NCBI GenBank assembly: GCA_047972415.1
Contig: JBKEAN010000181.1
Location: forward strand, 1 to 30,187
From: Mangrovibacterium sp047972415
Lineage (GTDB): Bacteria > Bacteroidota > Bacteroidia > Bacteroidales > Prolixibacteraceae
DNA length: 30,187 nt
Direction: 5' to 3'
Positions 1-7,492 of the stretch are shown here, one piece after another. The notes beneath the pieces are model-generated. The model ran no database searches. It saw only the letters and a list, made by a program, of their open reading frames with translations, and was not told the DNA's origin. Within the stretch, counting starts at the first letter, position 1, and each line of letters opens with the position of its first letter. The position numbers and the translations under genes are program-made.

Positions 1-1
1 T

Positions 2-568
2 TGCGGCCTGTGGGACGAAACCTTGCAACAATACCTGCTATCAACATCCGATGGTTTCTTTTTTTTCGATTCGGGCTTAAAGCAGCAGGCAAAAACCGTA
101 GGCGTACAACCGCCGGTAAGCGTTATGGGTTGCAATGTGCTGCAACAAACTGGCCCGGCCTGCTACCTGGTAGGTTCGTTTAGCGGGCTTTTTGTGTGGG
201 ATATTCGGCAAAACCGGGTGCTTGATGCCTTTACCGGCGGCGCCCCTGCCCAAAATGGCGGCCGCCCCCTATCGGATAACCTGATAAGTGGTTATGCCCA
301 AACACGCGAAGGCGAACACATTTTGTTCGACTACAACATGGGGATGAAAAACTTCGATAGCCCAAGGCTATGGCCCATGCCCCAGGCCTTGCTCGATGCT
401 TCGCCCCTCTCGTTGTGGAGCACAGCCCTGGAAATACACACGGGCCGCATTTTCGAACACCTTATCGGGCCCTTTTACATCTTGTATGTACCCCTTTCGG
501 GCTTGTGTTTACTGATGGTGCTTATTAGTGGTTTCCTTATTTGGTTGAAGGCCTACCGGCGCAAGTAA
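2..568 (+). CDS. PepSY-type membrane protein, C-terminal part (5' end outside window)
   Basis: The frame is open from the first bases of the window, so the gene starts upstream and only about the last 188 residues are seen. The visible part is a periplasmic-type stretch with WD/beta-like segments (LVGSFSGLFVWD), followed by one strong transmembrane helix near the end (around YILYVPLSGLCLLMVLISGF) and a short basic cytoplasmic tail (KAYRRK). This arrangement, a TM helix preceded by HTGRIFEHLIGPFYI, matches the C-terminus of PepSY-associated TM-helix proteins, which in Bacteroidota often lie beside TonB-dependent siderophore receptors and may be iron reductase-like. That role is inferred from the family; no partner gene is in the window. 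A start at the internal ATG at 23 would remove nothing obvious, but the frame continues 5' of it, so it is treated as partial. Confidence 0.7.
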   Translation, partial: CGLWDETLQQYLLSTSDGFFFFDSGLKQQAKTVGVQPPVSVMGCNVLQQTGPACYLVGSFSGLFVWDIRQNRVLDAFTGGAPAQNGGRPLSDNLISGYAQTREGEHILFDYNMGMKNFDSPRLWPMPQALLDASPLSLWSTALEIHTGRIFEHLIGPFYILYVPLSGLCLLMVLISGFLIWLKAYRRK

Positions 569-691
569 TACAGCCCTGGCTTTTTCAGGGCAAAAAGTCT
601 TGCAGGCAACTTACAAACACGCTCTAAAAACCGTGTAACGATTAGTACCCACTTCGCTGCGCCAATCAAATTTAGCGCTGCGGTATTGGAA

Positions 692-1117
692 TTATGTTAC
701 GGCAGTTTCGGCTTGTTTTGCGCCGGTTTCGGTTTGTTTTGCCACGCCTTTAACCTGTTTTGCCGCGCCTTCGGTTTGTTTTACTGCGCCTTTAACCTGT
801 TTTGCCACAACTTGAACCTGTTTTTCGCAAAAACTAACCTGTTTTGCCGCGCCTTCGGTTTGTTTTACGGCGCCTTTAACCTGTTTTGACGCAACTTTAA
901 CCTGTTTTTCGCAAAAACTAACCTGTTTTTCGCCGCCTTCGGTTTGTTTTACGGCGCCTTTAACCTGTTTTGCCGCAACTTTAATCTGTTTTTCGCAAAA
1001 ACTAATCTGTTTTGCGCCGCCTTCGGTTTGTTTTACGGCAACTTCGGTTTGTTTTTCGCCGCCTTCGGTTTGTTTTACGCCAGATAAGTATGCTTCAATG
1101 TCAGGGGCATTACATAC
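692..1117 (-). pseudogene. Heptad-repeat reading frame, no ordinary start codon (orphan or truncated)
   Basis: The minus strand is open for 141 codons between an in-frame TAG at 1118-1120 and the TAA at 692-694. Residues 1-14 are non-repetitive (VCNAPDIEAYLSG region). They are followed by 18 consecutive seven-residue units of the form xxKQ(T/V/I)xx, for example AVKQTEG, CEKQVKV, GEKQVSF, and a short AVT end. Small or hydrophobic residues at unit positions 2 and 5 would suit a coiled-coil-like helix, while Lys-Gln at 3-4 is invariant. Ala and Gln codons vary synonymously (gcc/gcg/gca, caa/cag), which suggests past selection on protein sequence. No ATG, GTG or TTG precedes the repeats; an ATG in another frame begins at about 1132 and ends at the first repeat. 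It could be a truncated gene, a frameshifted gene, or a minisatellite open by chance. No function is assigned. Confidence 0.4.
704..1081 (-). repeat. 21-bp tandem repeat array, 18 units, with 84-bp higher-order repeat
   Basis: Eighteen units of exactly 21 bp run without spacers. The core read on the minus strand is AAACAR(ACC/GTT). Units fall into four types that recur in the order SF-type, KV-type, KG-type, TEG-type, giving three successive 84-bp super-units before the array degenerates at its distal end. The uniform length and lack of unique spacers exclude a CRISPR array. No indel breaks the frame on the minus strand, whereas the plus strand has a stop at 887-889. Confidence 0.9.
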
Positions 1118-1591
1118 CTATTAAAAAGAAACATTGGCTGAAGCGAGCCCGACTCCTTTGGAGCCGCCCACCATCGCGCTAACTATTTTTACATGCGTAC
1201 AAACCAGCCGGGTTTACAAAAACGCACTGCATAATTACAGTAAAACCTGTTAATAAATTACTGGCTTAGCAAATCTACTTACGATAAAAAAACAATAACT
1301 TACCAAAGCCGAAAACAATACGCCTTGTGTATCATTTTTAGTATGCTTGGCTATGGCAATTTTCATTTTTAAACAATTTGCCAAAAGGCGATAAGCTAAA
1401 TTTGCCAGCCAGCTAATACAGCTAACCAAAACGAAATAATAAGTTTATGTTTTTGGGGTCGGTGATATTGGGGTGAATAGATAGGGACGTTATACACCAT
1501 TTAAAAAAAACTATGCGAAATTTCCTAAAATTATGACGGAAATTATAGACAGGATATTTATAAACTGAATAATAACTATAAAACAACCAAT
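1118..1591. other. AT-rich gene-free region upstream of the Rex-like operon
   Basis: About 470 bases hold no convincing gene. A 38-codon minus-strand frame (1366 to 1250) begins with ATG and has a hydrophobic end, but I cannot support it. The sequence becomes strongly AT-rich from about 1200, matching the following two genes, so the foreign segment may begin here. No TAnnTTTG box is visible near the 1592 start; a leader of the form AATAACTATAAAAC just before the ATG resembles the leader of the gene starting at 18256, which is probably only an A-rich leader effect. Confidence 0.5.
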
Positions 1592-2527
1592 ATGGCAAAT
1601 AAACCGAAAAATCTAAAATTGCGTGCTTTTAGAATTGAGAATAATGAAATCACTCAATCAAATAGTGGCATATTAAACAACATTACAAATAAATTACAGG
1701 GAAGCATAGCTGAAACACGAAGGATGCAACTGAACAGCGAAGACATTAAACGAGAAGAAGATTTAATATCTGATTTTAGTATAAGCCAACAAAAATTTGT
1801 ATCGGGAGTTGTATTGCGAATTACTCACGCTGAAGATGTTCCTAACATCCCAGATACATTTTTAAAACATGAGAAAATTTCCATTAACGAGCTGGAAAAT
1901 ATAGAAGCAGGGACTTCTATTATTTACAAGGAGCATTATTATTTTTTGCTAAATAATGATTTTGTAATAACTAATTTACAATCCAATATTAATATAAAAA
2001 GGCTACAAGTATATATAAATTGGTTATTAGAAAAAGAAAGGGCTTCAATGTTGTATGAATTTACTCCTATTGTAGTATCACAGAATGAAACAAAATTGAG
2101 TGATATAAAAAAGATAACTGTAAAAGATAAAACAGTTAATTTTATGGATAAGCAAGATGACACTGGTCATAAAAAATTTGCATTATCGTTAGATTTACTT
2201 ACAGATTTAATAAAAGATGTAAGTAGTTTGGATAAAATAATTGATAATAATATTGTTTCCGCTGAGTTATTAATAAAATTCACAAAGCCTAGAAAAATGT
2301 CAGAAGCTGATTATCAGAAAATTATGGGAGCATACATGAAACCAATTAGTGAGACTGATGATATTTCTTTTTCTACCAAAAAGAATGGGGTAATTACAGG
2401 TAGCGATATACTTAAAACTAAATCTGTTGATATTGAATTGACAGAAACAAACAAAATTAATGAACCTCAGTTATATCAAGAGATGGAGAAATTTTTAAAT
2501 GAATTGATAAATGAAAACAATAATTAG
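1592..2527 (+). CDS. RexA-like protein (putative abortive-infection DNA-binding sensor), 311 aa
   Basis: This soluble, Lys/Asn/Ile-rich 311-residue protein has no signal peptide or TM helix. I propose a RexA-like family member. Phage lambda RexA is 279 aa, is encoded just before the four-TM RexB, and binds DNA to trigger RexB in phage exclusion. Seen here: the same gene order, similar sizes, and motifs that from memory run parallel to RexA. These are a GTSIIYKEHYYFLLNND block like the RexA GSNYLYIHKIDGKTFLF block, a central segment ending in a SAELLIKF strand, and a C-terminal DDISFSTKKNG-VITGSDIL block like RexA SDISLRAKDEAGDILTE. The C-terminus ends in an acidic helix (QEMEKFLNELINE). The gene overlaps the next one by 17 bp, so the two are probably translationally coupled. 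Base composition is far more AT-rich than in neighbours, which points to horizontal transfer. The alternative is an unrelated two-gene defence system such as a Kiwa-like pair. The CDS is certain; the family call is moderate. Confidence 0.6.
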   Translation: MANKPKNLKLRAFRIENNEITQSNSGILNNITNKLQGSIAETRRMQLNSEDIKREEDLISDFSISQQKFVSGVVLRITHAEDVPNIPDTFLKHEKISINELENIEAGTSIIYKEHYYFLLNNDFVITNLQSNINIKRLQVYINWLLEKERASMLYEFTPIVVSQNETKLSDIKKITVKDKTVNFMDKQDDTGHKKFALSLDLLTDLIKDVSSLDKIIDNNIVSAELLIKFTKPRKMSEADYQKIMGAYMKPISETDDISFSTKKNGVITGSDILKTKSVDIELTETNKINEPQLYQEMEKFLNELINENNN

Positions 2528-2960
2528 GATATCAATCATAATAGGAATCTTTATTTCAATCTCATTAGCATGTTCAATACAGCTTGATGATTTCTTTATA
2601 AATACAATTTACACCGTATCAGGTATTATGTTCTCCGTCGGGTTAGGACTGATTGTAACGTTTAATATTGGTGGTGTGAAAAACAAAAAATACATAGCAC
2701 AATTAAGAGGCAGCATTGATAAAGTAAGAAACTCATTTTTAAGATATTTTCTCATCTCAACTGTCTGCTATATATTAGATTATTATTTGAGAAAAAAAAC
2801 AATCAATATTACTGTCTTAAATATAAAAAGTTTCGAAATTGAGTTAAACTGGTCAATTCTTTTTTGCTTGTTGATACTATATTCCATCATCTATTACATA
2901 ATTAACTTCATTGAAATTCAGAGACTAAACAATGATATTTTTGATAAGACAAATGAATAA
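2511..2960 (+). CDS. RexB-like four-helix membrane protein, 149 aa
   Basis: The start ATG at 2511 lies inside the end of the upstream gene (17-bp overlap in another frame). Four hydrophobic segments are visible at about residues 4-23, 28-53, 76-93 and 113-134, with a basic loop GGVKNKKYIAQLRGSIDKVR after the second and a polar tail IQRLNNDIFDKTNE. Lambda RexB is 144 aa with four TM helices, a basic loop after the second (IGSRTRRLAKIRE) and a polar tail ending QLYNLTREQE; the match in length, topology and loop charge supports an orthologous role. RexB is known as an inner-membrane ion channel that depolarises the cell when RexA is activated; the same role here is inference. The gene is AT-rich like its partner. 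No lambda-type repressor gene or other prophage gene is nearby, so it would be a stand-alone module. Confidence 0.6.
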   Translation: MKTIIRISIIIGIFISISLACSIQLDDFFINTIYTVSGIMFSVGLGLIVTFNIGGVKNKKYIAQLRGSIDKVRNSFLRYFLISTVCYILDYYLRKKTINITVLNIKSFEIELNWSILFCLLILYSIIYYIINFIEIQRLNNDIFDKTNE

Positions 2961-2983
2961 GATTGTTCTTCTTACCTATATAG

Positions 2984-3245
2984 ACTCCTCCCGCTACCGC
3001 GCGATTGCATCGCGTGGTTTGCTAGTTTTTTCTTAAATTAGCCAATGTTAGTTATGGCACAAATAGGAGCCGCAAGTACAAATTTCTGAATCCCAAAGCT
3101 GTTTACTTAATAAGCGTTGCTGTTGTAGCCTGATTTGGACTTGCTGATGATGCAGTGGAACAAGGATTATTAAAAGAGGTGATTGGCATTAAATGGTTCA
3201 AAATAGCCACGCGATGCAATCGCACGGTTGCAGAGGGGGTGTTCG
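2984..3245. repeat. Inverted pair of a short palindromic REP-like element
   Basis: Two copies of a roughly 35-bp element face each other. The left copy (2984-3020) contains GCGCGATTGCATCGCGTGG followed by TTT. The right copy (3202-3245) is its reverse complement with few changes, core CCACGCGATGCAATCGCAC, and the similarity continues outward through a G-rich flank. About 180 bp of unique DNA lies between them. The same element occurs as a second inverted pair at 21560-21673. Such pairs resemble REPINs spread by RAYT transposases; no such transposase is in the window. The whole 2961-3323 gap contains no gene. Confidence 0.65.
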
Positions 3246-3323
3246 TCCGTTGAACGAAGACGCTCTCCGAAATCCGCCCCGACAACTGTACCAACCATTG
3301 ACAAAAAATAATTAATTTGCACC

Positions 3324-3872
3324 ATGAAAATCCTAAAGAAAATACTTGTTGCCCTGGCAATTATGGTGGCTATCCCGCTGGTTGTAGCCTTGTTTGTAAA
3401 AAAAGAGTATGCCATTGAACGAAGCATTACCATTGACAAACCAAAACAAGACGTGTTTGACTACATTAGGTACCTAAAAAACCAGGATAATTACAGCAAG
3501 TGGAACAACCTGGACCCCGCGATGAAAAAAGCGTACACCGGCACCGACGGCGAAGTTGGCTTTGTATACCGCTGGGAAAGCGATAAAGACGATGTTGGCA
3601 TTGGCGAACAAGAAATTAAAAAAATAACCGAAGGCGAACGCATTGACTTCGAACTTCGTTTTATAAAACCTTTTGAAGCCACCGAACCTGCTTACATGAC
3701 CACCGAAACGCTAACCGATGGGCAAACCAAGGTTGTTTGGGGCTTTAGCGGCAAAATGCCCTACCCGTTTAACCTGATGCTGCTGTTTATAAACATGGAA
3801 AAAATGATAGGCGGCGACTTGGAAACAGGGCTTGGCAACCTGAAAAACGTTTTGGAAAACACAAAAAATTGA
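3324..3872 (+). CDS. SRPBCC-family protein with N-terminal membrane anchor, 182 aa
   Basis: Residues 6-25 form a hydrophobic anchor (ILVALAIMVAIPLVVALFV). The rest is a START/Bet v1-like SRPBCC domain: the ERSITIDKPKQDVFDYIRYLKN segment is the typical first strand and helix, NYSKWNNLDPAM the Trp-containing loop, and the final helix (NMEKMIGGDLETGLGNLKNVLE) closes the hydrophobic cavity. Such polyketide cyclase/dehydrase-like proteins bind hydrophobic ligands, but the ligand cannot be read from the sequence. The gene heads a group of three small plus-strand genes, with gaps of 69 and 133 bp, that often occur near one another in Bacteroidota genomes. Start chosen as the only ATG giving the basic-hydrophobic anchor. 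Confidence 0.85.
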   Translation: MKILKKILVALAIMVAIPLVVALFVKKEYAIERSITIDKPKQDVFDYIRYLKNQDNYSKWNNLDPAMKKAYTGTDGEVGFVYRWESDKDDVGIGEQEIKKITEGERIDFELRFIKPFEATEPAYMTTETLTDGQTKVVWGFSGKMPYPFNLMLLFINMEKMIGGDLETGLGNLKNVLENTKN

Positions 3873-3941
3873 AGTCAACTCCCACAGCAGCCGCACAAAT
3901 TCGTTCGTGTAGCAGCTTGTACAATCTAAAAATGCAAACGT

Positions 3942-4376
3942 ATGGCATCCATTCATCCTTACATCCATTTTAACGGCAATGCCGAAGAAGCATTTACATT
4001 TTACAAATCGGTAGTTGGCAGCAACTTTACAAGCATTGTCCGCTTTAAAGAGATGAATTTTGAAGGCGCCCCCAATTGGGGAAAGGAAGCAGATAAAATT
4101 ATGCACATTGCTTTGCCTATTGGTAAACACAGTATGCTTATGGGAAGCGATACCCCGGAACAGTTGGGAAAACACAACGAACGGGAAACCCGGAGCAAAA
4201 TACTGATAAGCCCCGAAAGCAAGGAAGAAGCCGATAAGCTATTTCGGGGACTTTCGGAAGGCGGAGAAATAGAAATGCCGATGGACGACAGTCCCTGGGG
4301 TTCGTATTTTGGCATGTTCCGCGATAAGTTTGGGATAGAATGGATGATTGACTTCGACCCCCAATACACAAGGTAA
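3942..4376 (+). CDS. VOC-family protein, PhnB-like, 144 aa
   Basis: The protein opens with IHPYIHFNGNAEEAFTFYKSV, the characteristic start of PhnB-type vicinal-oxygen-chelate (glyoxalase-fold) proteins. It continues with IMHIALPIG-HSMLMGSD and ends with SPWGSYFGMFRDKFGIEWMIDF, the second beta-alpha-beta half. Length (144 aa) is normal for the family. PhnB proteins lack a proven common reaction; they are cytosolic dimers often found beside SRPBCC and YciI genes, as here. No metal-site assignment is made. The function remains general: possible small-molecule modification or binding. Confidence 0.88.
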   Translation: MASIHPYIHFNGNAEEAFTFYKSVVGSNFTSIVRFKEMNFEGAPNWGKEADKIMHIALPIGKHSMLMGSDTPEQLGKHNERETRSKILISPESKEEADKLFRGLSEGGEIEMPMDDSPWGSYFGMFRDKFGIEWMIDFDPQYTR

Positions 4377-4509
4377 GTATTGATAAAAAAAACCGCTTAT
4401 ACGCAGTTATATTGTGTGGTTTTCAATACAAACAGGTAAAACTAGCTCAATGTAAACTGAGATTTTACCCGAGAAAATTGATTTGTAAAACACCTTAAAA
4501 CAATAACCT

Positions 4510-4806
4510 ATGGAAACCAAATACTTTGTATTGTACCTACGTCCGTCGCGGCCTGATTTTGCCCAGACAATGACCGCTGATGAGCACAGCATCATGATGG
4601 AACACATTGCCTACTGGACAGCGCTGATGAACCAAGGGAAAGTTTTGGCTTTTGGGCCGGTACTTGATCCTGAATCAATTTATGGGCTTGGCCTAATTGC
4701 CGTTGAAGACGAACGCGAGGTTGAAACCTTCATTTCAAACGACCCTGCCGGAAAAATTAACCGCTACGAATACTTTGCCATGAACGCGGTTGTACCAACG
4801 CGCTGA
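4510..4806 (+). CDS. YciI-family protein, 98 aa
   Basis: A small ferredoxin-like alpha/beta protein matching the YciI family: KYFVLYLRPSRPDF strand, MTADEHSIMMEHIAYWTALMNQGKVLAFGPV helix and loop with the conserved His and Gly-Pro, then YGLGLIAVEDEREVETFISNDPAGKINRYEYFAM. Family members form dimers or fuse to other enzymes; one is known to act as a dehydrochlorinase-like enzyme, but most are uncharacterised. It lies 133 bp after the VOC gene and points the same way. The next gene is convergent. Start ATG at 4510 gives the normal N-terminus. Confidence 0.88.
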   Translation: METKYFVLYLRPSRPDFAQTMTADEHSIMMEHIAYWTALMNQGKVLAFGPVLDPESIYGLGLIAVEDEREVETFISNDPAGKINRYEYFAMNAVVPTR

Positions 4807-4939
4807 AAACAAACGGGGCACCACCATTAAACAAGCACAAGCCTTTATCGTTCTGCTACCCCAGTGCCTTAGCAACTTAAAAAAAAGCGGACAAAGCAGC
4901 GTATTACACCTGCAAGGTCTCGGGTTTATTTTGATTTCG

Positions 4940-7282
4940 TTAGAACGGATAGCCAATGGCAAAGTTAAAGTTGAAATGGTCGCCGGTAATGGGATAATTG
5001 CCCCAAATAAAACGACGCCCGGCAGGAAGCGAAGGATCGCGCATTTTTATGCCCATATCAAGTCGAAAAACAAAGTAGTTAAAGTCGAAACGTAAACCAG
5101 CCCCCGTGCCAATAGCAATCTCCTTAAAAAATTGATTGAATTGAAACACCGCACCTTCGCGGTTATCTTTCGAGTTAATGGCCCAAATGTTTCCGGCATC
5201 CAAAAAGAAAGCGCCTTCAACAATACCCAACAAACGGTAGCGGTATTCCAGGTTCCCTTCGAGCTTAATATCGGCGTTCTGGTTGGGGTACGAACCCTCG
5301 GGTGCCAAATAAGTACCAGGGCCCAGGGTGCGCACCTGCCAGGCACGGATTCCGTTGGCCCCTCCCCCAAAGTATTTTTTCTCGAAAGGCATTACATCAA
5401 AATTACCATACGGCAGCGCTATACCCAAAAAGGCGCGCGACACCAGCGAGTTATATTTATCGAGTTGGTAGCCGTAGCGGTATTCCAGGTCGGTTTTCAG
5501 GTACTGGGCAAAACGGGTCCCCAATACCCGGTAATACTCAAGCTGTTCATTGGTATCCGGGTCAACGGTCTGGTATTTATCACGTCCGCTCAGTTTAACA
5601 GCTGCCGCCAGCAGGTTTCCTGCCGACTCGGCCCCCCATCGAAAATAATGGTACGTATTGTCGCGCTCAATATGCTGAGTATTGTCTACCAGGGTGTAGT
5701 TCATGGCCATAATCATGTGGTCGGTATAACTACTTTTAATGTACAAATCCTGGATGGAGTTGATAAAATCTTGGTCAAAGGCCGACAGGTTTACCATGTT
5801 CCAGTCGAGCAGGTTCAGGTAATTTGTGCGGTAAGCTTTACTTTTCCACGAGTAGCCAAACTTGAAGTTGGCAATTGTTCGCGTATATTCAGGGCGCTGC
5901 TGGTAGTTATACCCTGCCGTAAACACGGTTTGCGGAACCTGGTATTTAAAGAAACGGTTGCCTTTAAGGGGCGCTAAAAACTTGGGAAGGCTGATGGATG
6001 CTTCGAGCCCAAGTTCGCGGGTATTAAAGTCGAATGTACTGTTAGATACCAACGCTTCTTGCCGTTCCCAGGCGGTACGCAGGGTTATGTCCAGTATTTC
6101 GGCGCCGTGAAACAGATTGAAATGCTGATAGTTCAGGTTTCCGGCAACCCCCAGGTTCCCCGACGAGTTGGTCCCTTCAACCTCCACCGAAAAACTTTGG
6201 CGCGGGTTGGGCGACAGCAACAGGTTACAATCGAGTACCCCAATCGAATCGTTGCCCAGTTCCGGAACCTCGTCGAAATTGAGGTTCACTACCTTGAACT
6301 GTTGCAGCTGGTTGAGCGAGCGAAAGGTTTTTTCGACATTAAGCAGCGAATAATAGGTGCTGTCTTTTATCCGGTTAATATTTTCGAGCAGTTCGCGGTT
6401 ATAGCGCAGTTTATCTTTATAAATAAACGTGTAAGGCGGTTCAAAAAGCGTATCGAGCGCCATTTCTCCGTTCTTTTGTGCTAGTTGCATGGGAGCAAAA
6501 CTGGTATTAATCCGGTAATTACGTACCACGTACTTGCGAAAATGAACCAGTGAATCGCTTTCGCTATTCAGGTCGCCATCGCCTATTTCCATGGTCAAAT
6601 CAACTTCTTTTGCAGTCAAGGTGGTATCGGCCAAATACTGCACATTATCAACCGAAAAGTCGTAATAACCGTGGTTTTTCAATAACGTAGCTATCCGCTG
6701 CCGTTCTGCGTTCAGCTCATCCACGTCAAAAATATCGCCGGGCTTCACCGTTTGGTAAGCTGTATCCGAAAATACCAGCGGGGCCAACCGCGGATCGTCA
6801 ATCCGGTACCGATAATTGTTAACCAAATAAGGCAAACCCGATTGGATTGTAAACGCCAGGTTGGCTTTGCGTTTTTTCTCGTTAAAAATTATGGTATCGG
6901 CCACAATAGCGTCGTAGTAACCTTTGTTGCGCAAATACACCTGCAAATGCTGCATCGACTGTATGGTTTGGTAATCCTGATAAATTACCGGCGCTTCGCC
7001 AATCCGTTTCAACCAGTCGTCGGTTTTTTCTTTCGACGACAAATTATACATCGCCAGGTGAAATTTCAGGAAGCCTAAAATCGTCAGGTTTTCGCGCTGG
7101 CGGATTTGTTTCAGCAATTCTTCCTTTTTCAGTTTATTATTATCGGCATGAATATCAACATCATTCAGCAAATAACTGCCTTCGGGTACAAAGCGGGTTG
7201 CAGAACAGGAAGCCAACAGGTACACAACAAACAACAGGGTGGTTACCTGCCGGCCAAACTGAAAAAAACGGGGTTTCATCAT
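4940..7282 (-). CDS. tamL: TamL-type outer-membrane BamA/TamA-family lipoprotein, 780 aa
   Basis: The product is an outer-membrane assembly protein of the Omp85 superfamily. The chosen start (ATG complement of 7280-7282) follows a GGAG nine bases upstream and yields a signal peptide with a lipobox, FVVYLLASCS, so the mature protein is a lipoprotein with Cys at about residue 26. A longer frame reaches 7354 but would bury the signal. Periplasmic POTRA-like domains follow (PEGSYLLNDVDI, then repeated GYYDA/GYYDF strands), and the C-terminal half is a 16-strand-like barrel (RAWQVRTLGPG motif, final residue Phe as in sorted outer-membrane proteins). In Bacteroidota, TamL is the lipidated partner of TamB; tamB is not in the window. 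Transcribed from the strand opposite to the RNA methylase gene. Confidence 0.88.
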   Translation of the reverse strand: MMKPRFFQFGRQVTTLLFVVYLLASCSATRFVPEGSYLLNDVDIHADNNKLKKEELLKQIRQRENLTILGFLKFHLAMYNLSSKEKTDDWLKRIGEAPVIYQDYQTIQSMQHLQVYLRNKGYYDAIVADTIIFNEKKRKANLAFTIQSGLPYLVNNYRYRIDDPRLAPLVFSDTAYQTVKPGDIFDVDELNAERQRIATLLKNHGYYDFSVDNVQYLADTTLTAKEVDLTMEIGDGDLNSESDSLVHFRKYVVRNYRINTSFAPMQLAQKNGEMALDTLFEPPYTFIYKDKLRYNRELLENINRIKDSTYYSLLNVEKTFRSLNQLQQFKVVNLNFDEVPELGNDSIGVLDCNLLLSPNPRQSFSVEVEGTNSSGNLGVAGNLNYQHFNLFHGAEILDITLRTAWERQEALVSNSTFDFNTRELGLEASISLPKFLAPLKGNRFFKYQVPQTVFTAGYNYQQRPEYTRTIANFKFGYSWKSKAYRTNYLNLLDWNMVNLSAFDQDFINSIQDLYIKSSYTDHMIMAMNYTLVDNTQHIERDNTYHYFRWGAESAGNLLAAAVKLSGRDKYQTVDPDTNEQLEYYRVLGTRFAQYLKTDLEYRYGYQLDKYNSLVSRAFLGIALPYGNFDVMPFEKKYFGGGANGIRAWQVRTLGPGTYLAPEGSYPNQNADIKLEGNLEYRYRLLGIVEGAFFLDAGNIWAINSKDNREGAVFQFNQFFKEIAIGTGAGLRFDFNYFVFRLDMGIKMRDPSLPAGRRFIWGNYPITGDHFNFNFAIGYPF

Positions 7283-7492
7283 GTTTTCTGTCTCCGCTGT
7301 AAGGATTGTTTTATTTTGAAAATAAGGCCGAAGTTGTTGTTTCTCCGTCTGCAAATATTGAAAGATTTTTGATTTTTGCCCCTATAATCTGGCCGAATGT
7401 TTTGCCTTCAGTTGTCAAACAAACCATAAAATAAACTTCGTACTTGCCAAAAAATCCGTTGGGCTGCTTATTTTTACCCGACAAAGATTCCG

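Noticed and set aside
573..591. GCCCTG/CAGGGC hairpin after the PepSY gene
   Set aside because: Six base pairs only and no T run after it on either strand; not called a terminator.
686..889. Plus-strand frame rich in Phe, Cys and Leu (GLFCAGFGLFC pattern)
   Set aside because: It is the antisense reading of the 21-bp array and is interrupted by a stop partway through, while the minus strand stays open across the whole array.
704..1081. CRISPR array
   Set aside because: Units are contiguous 21-mers with no unique spacers, and no cas gene is in the window.
1141..1180. Possible fifth copy of the REP-like element (CGACTCC...CCATCGCGC)
   Set aside because: Only a few bases match and the GATTGCA core is absent.
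1250..1366. 38-codon minus-strand frame starting ATGAAAATTGCC
   Set aside because: Too short, no ribosome binding or promoter evidence, and it lies in AT-rich DNA where such frames arise by chance.
1592..2960. Kiwa (KwaA/KwaB) as the identity of the two-gene operon
   Set aside because: Sizes are similar, but gene order is reversed (membrane protein second) and the observed segments fit RexA/RexB better. It remains the main alternative.
5132..5977. Long plus-strand frame of 281 codons inside tamL
   Set aside because: Antisense shadow of tamL with no recognisable domain; tamL itself is clearly coding.
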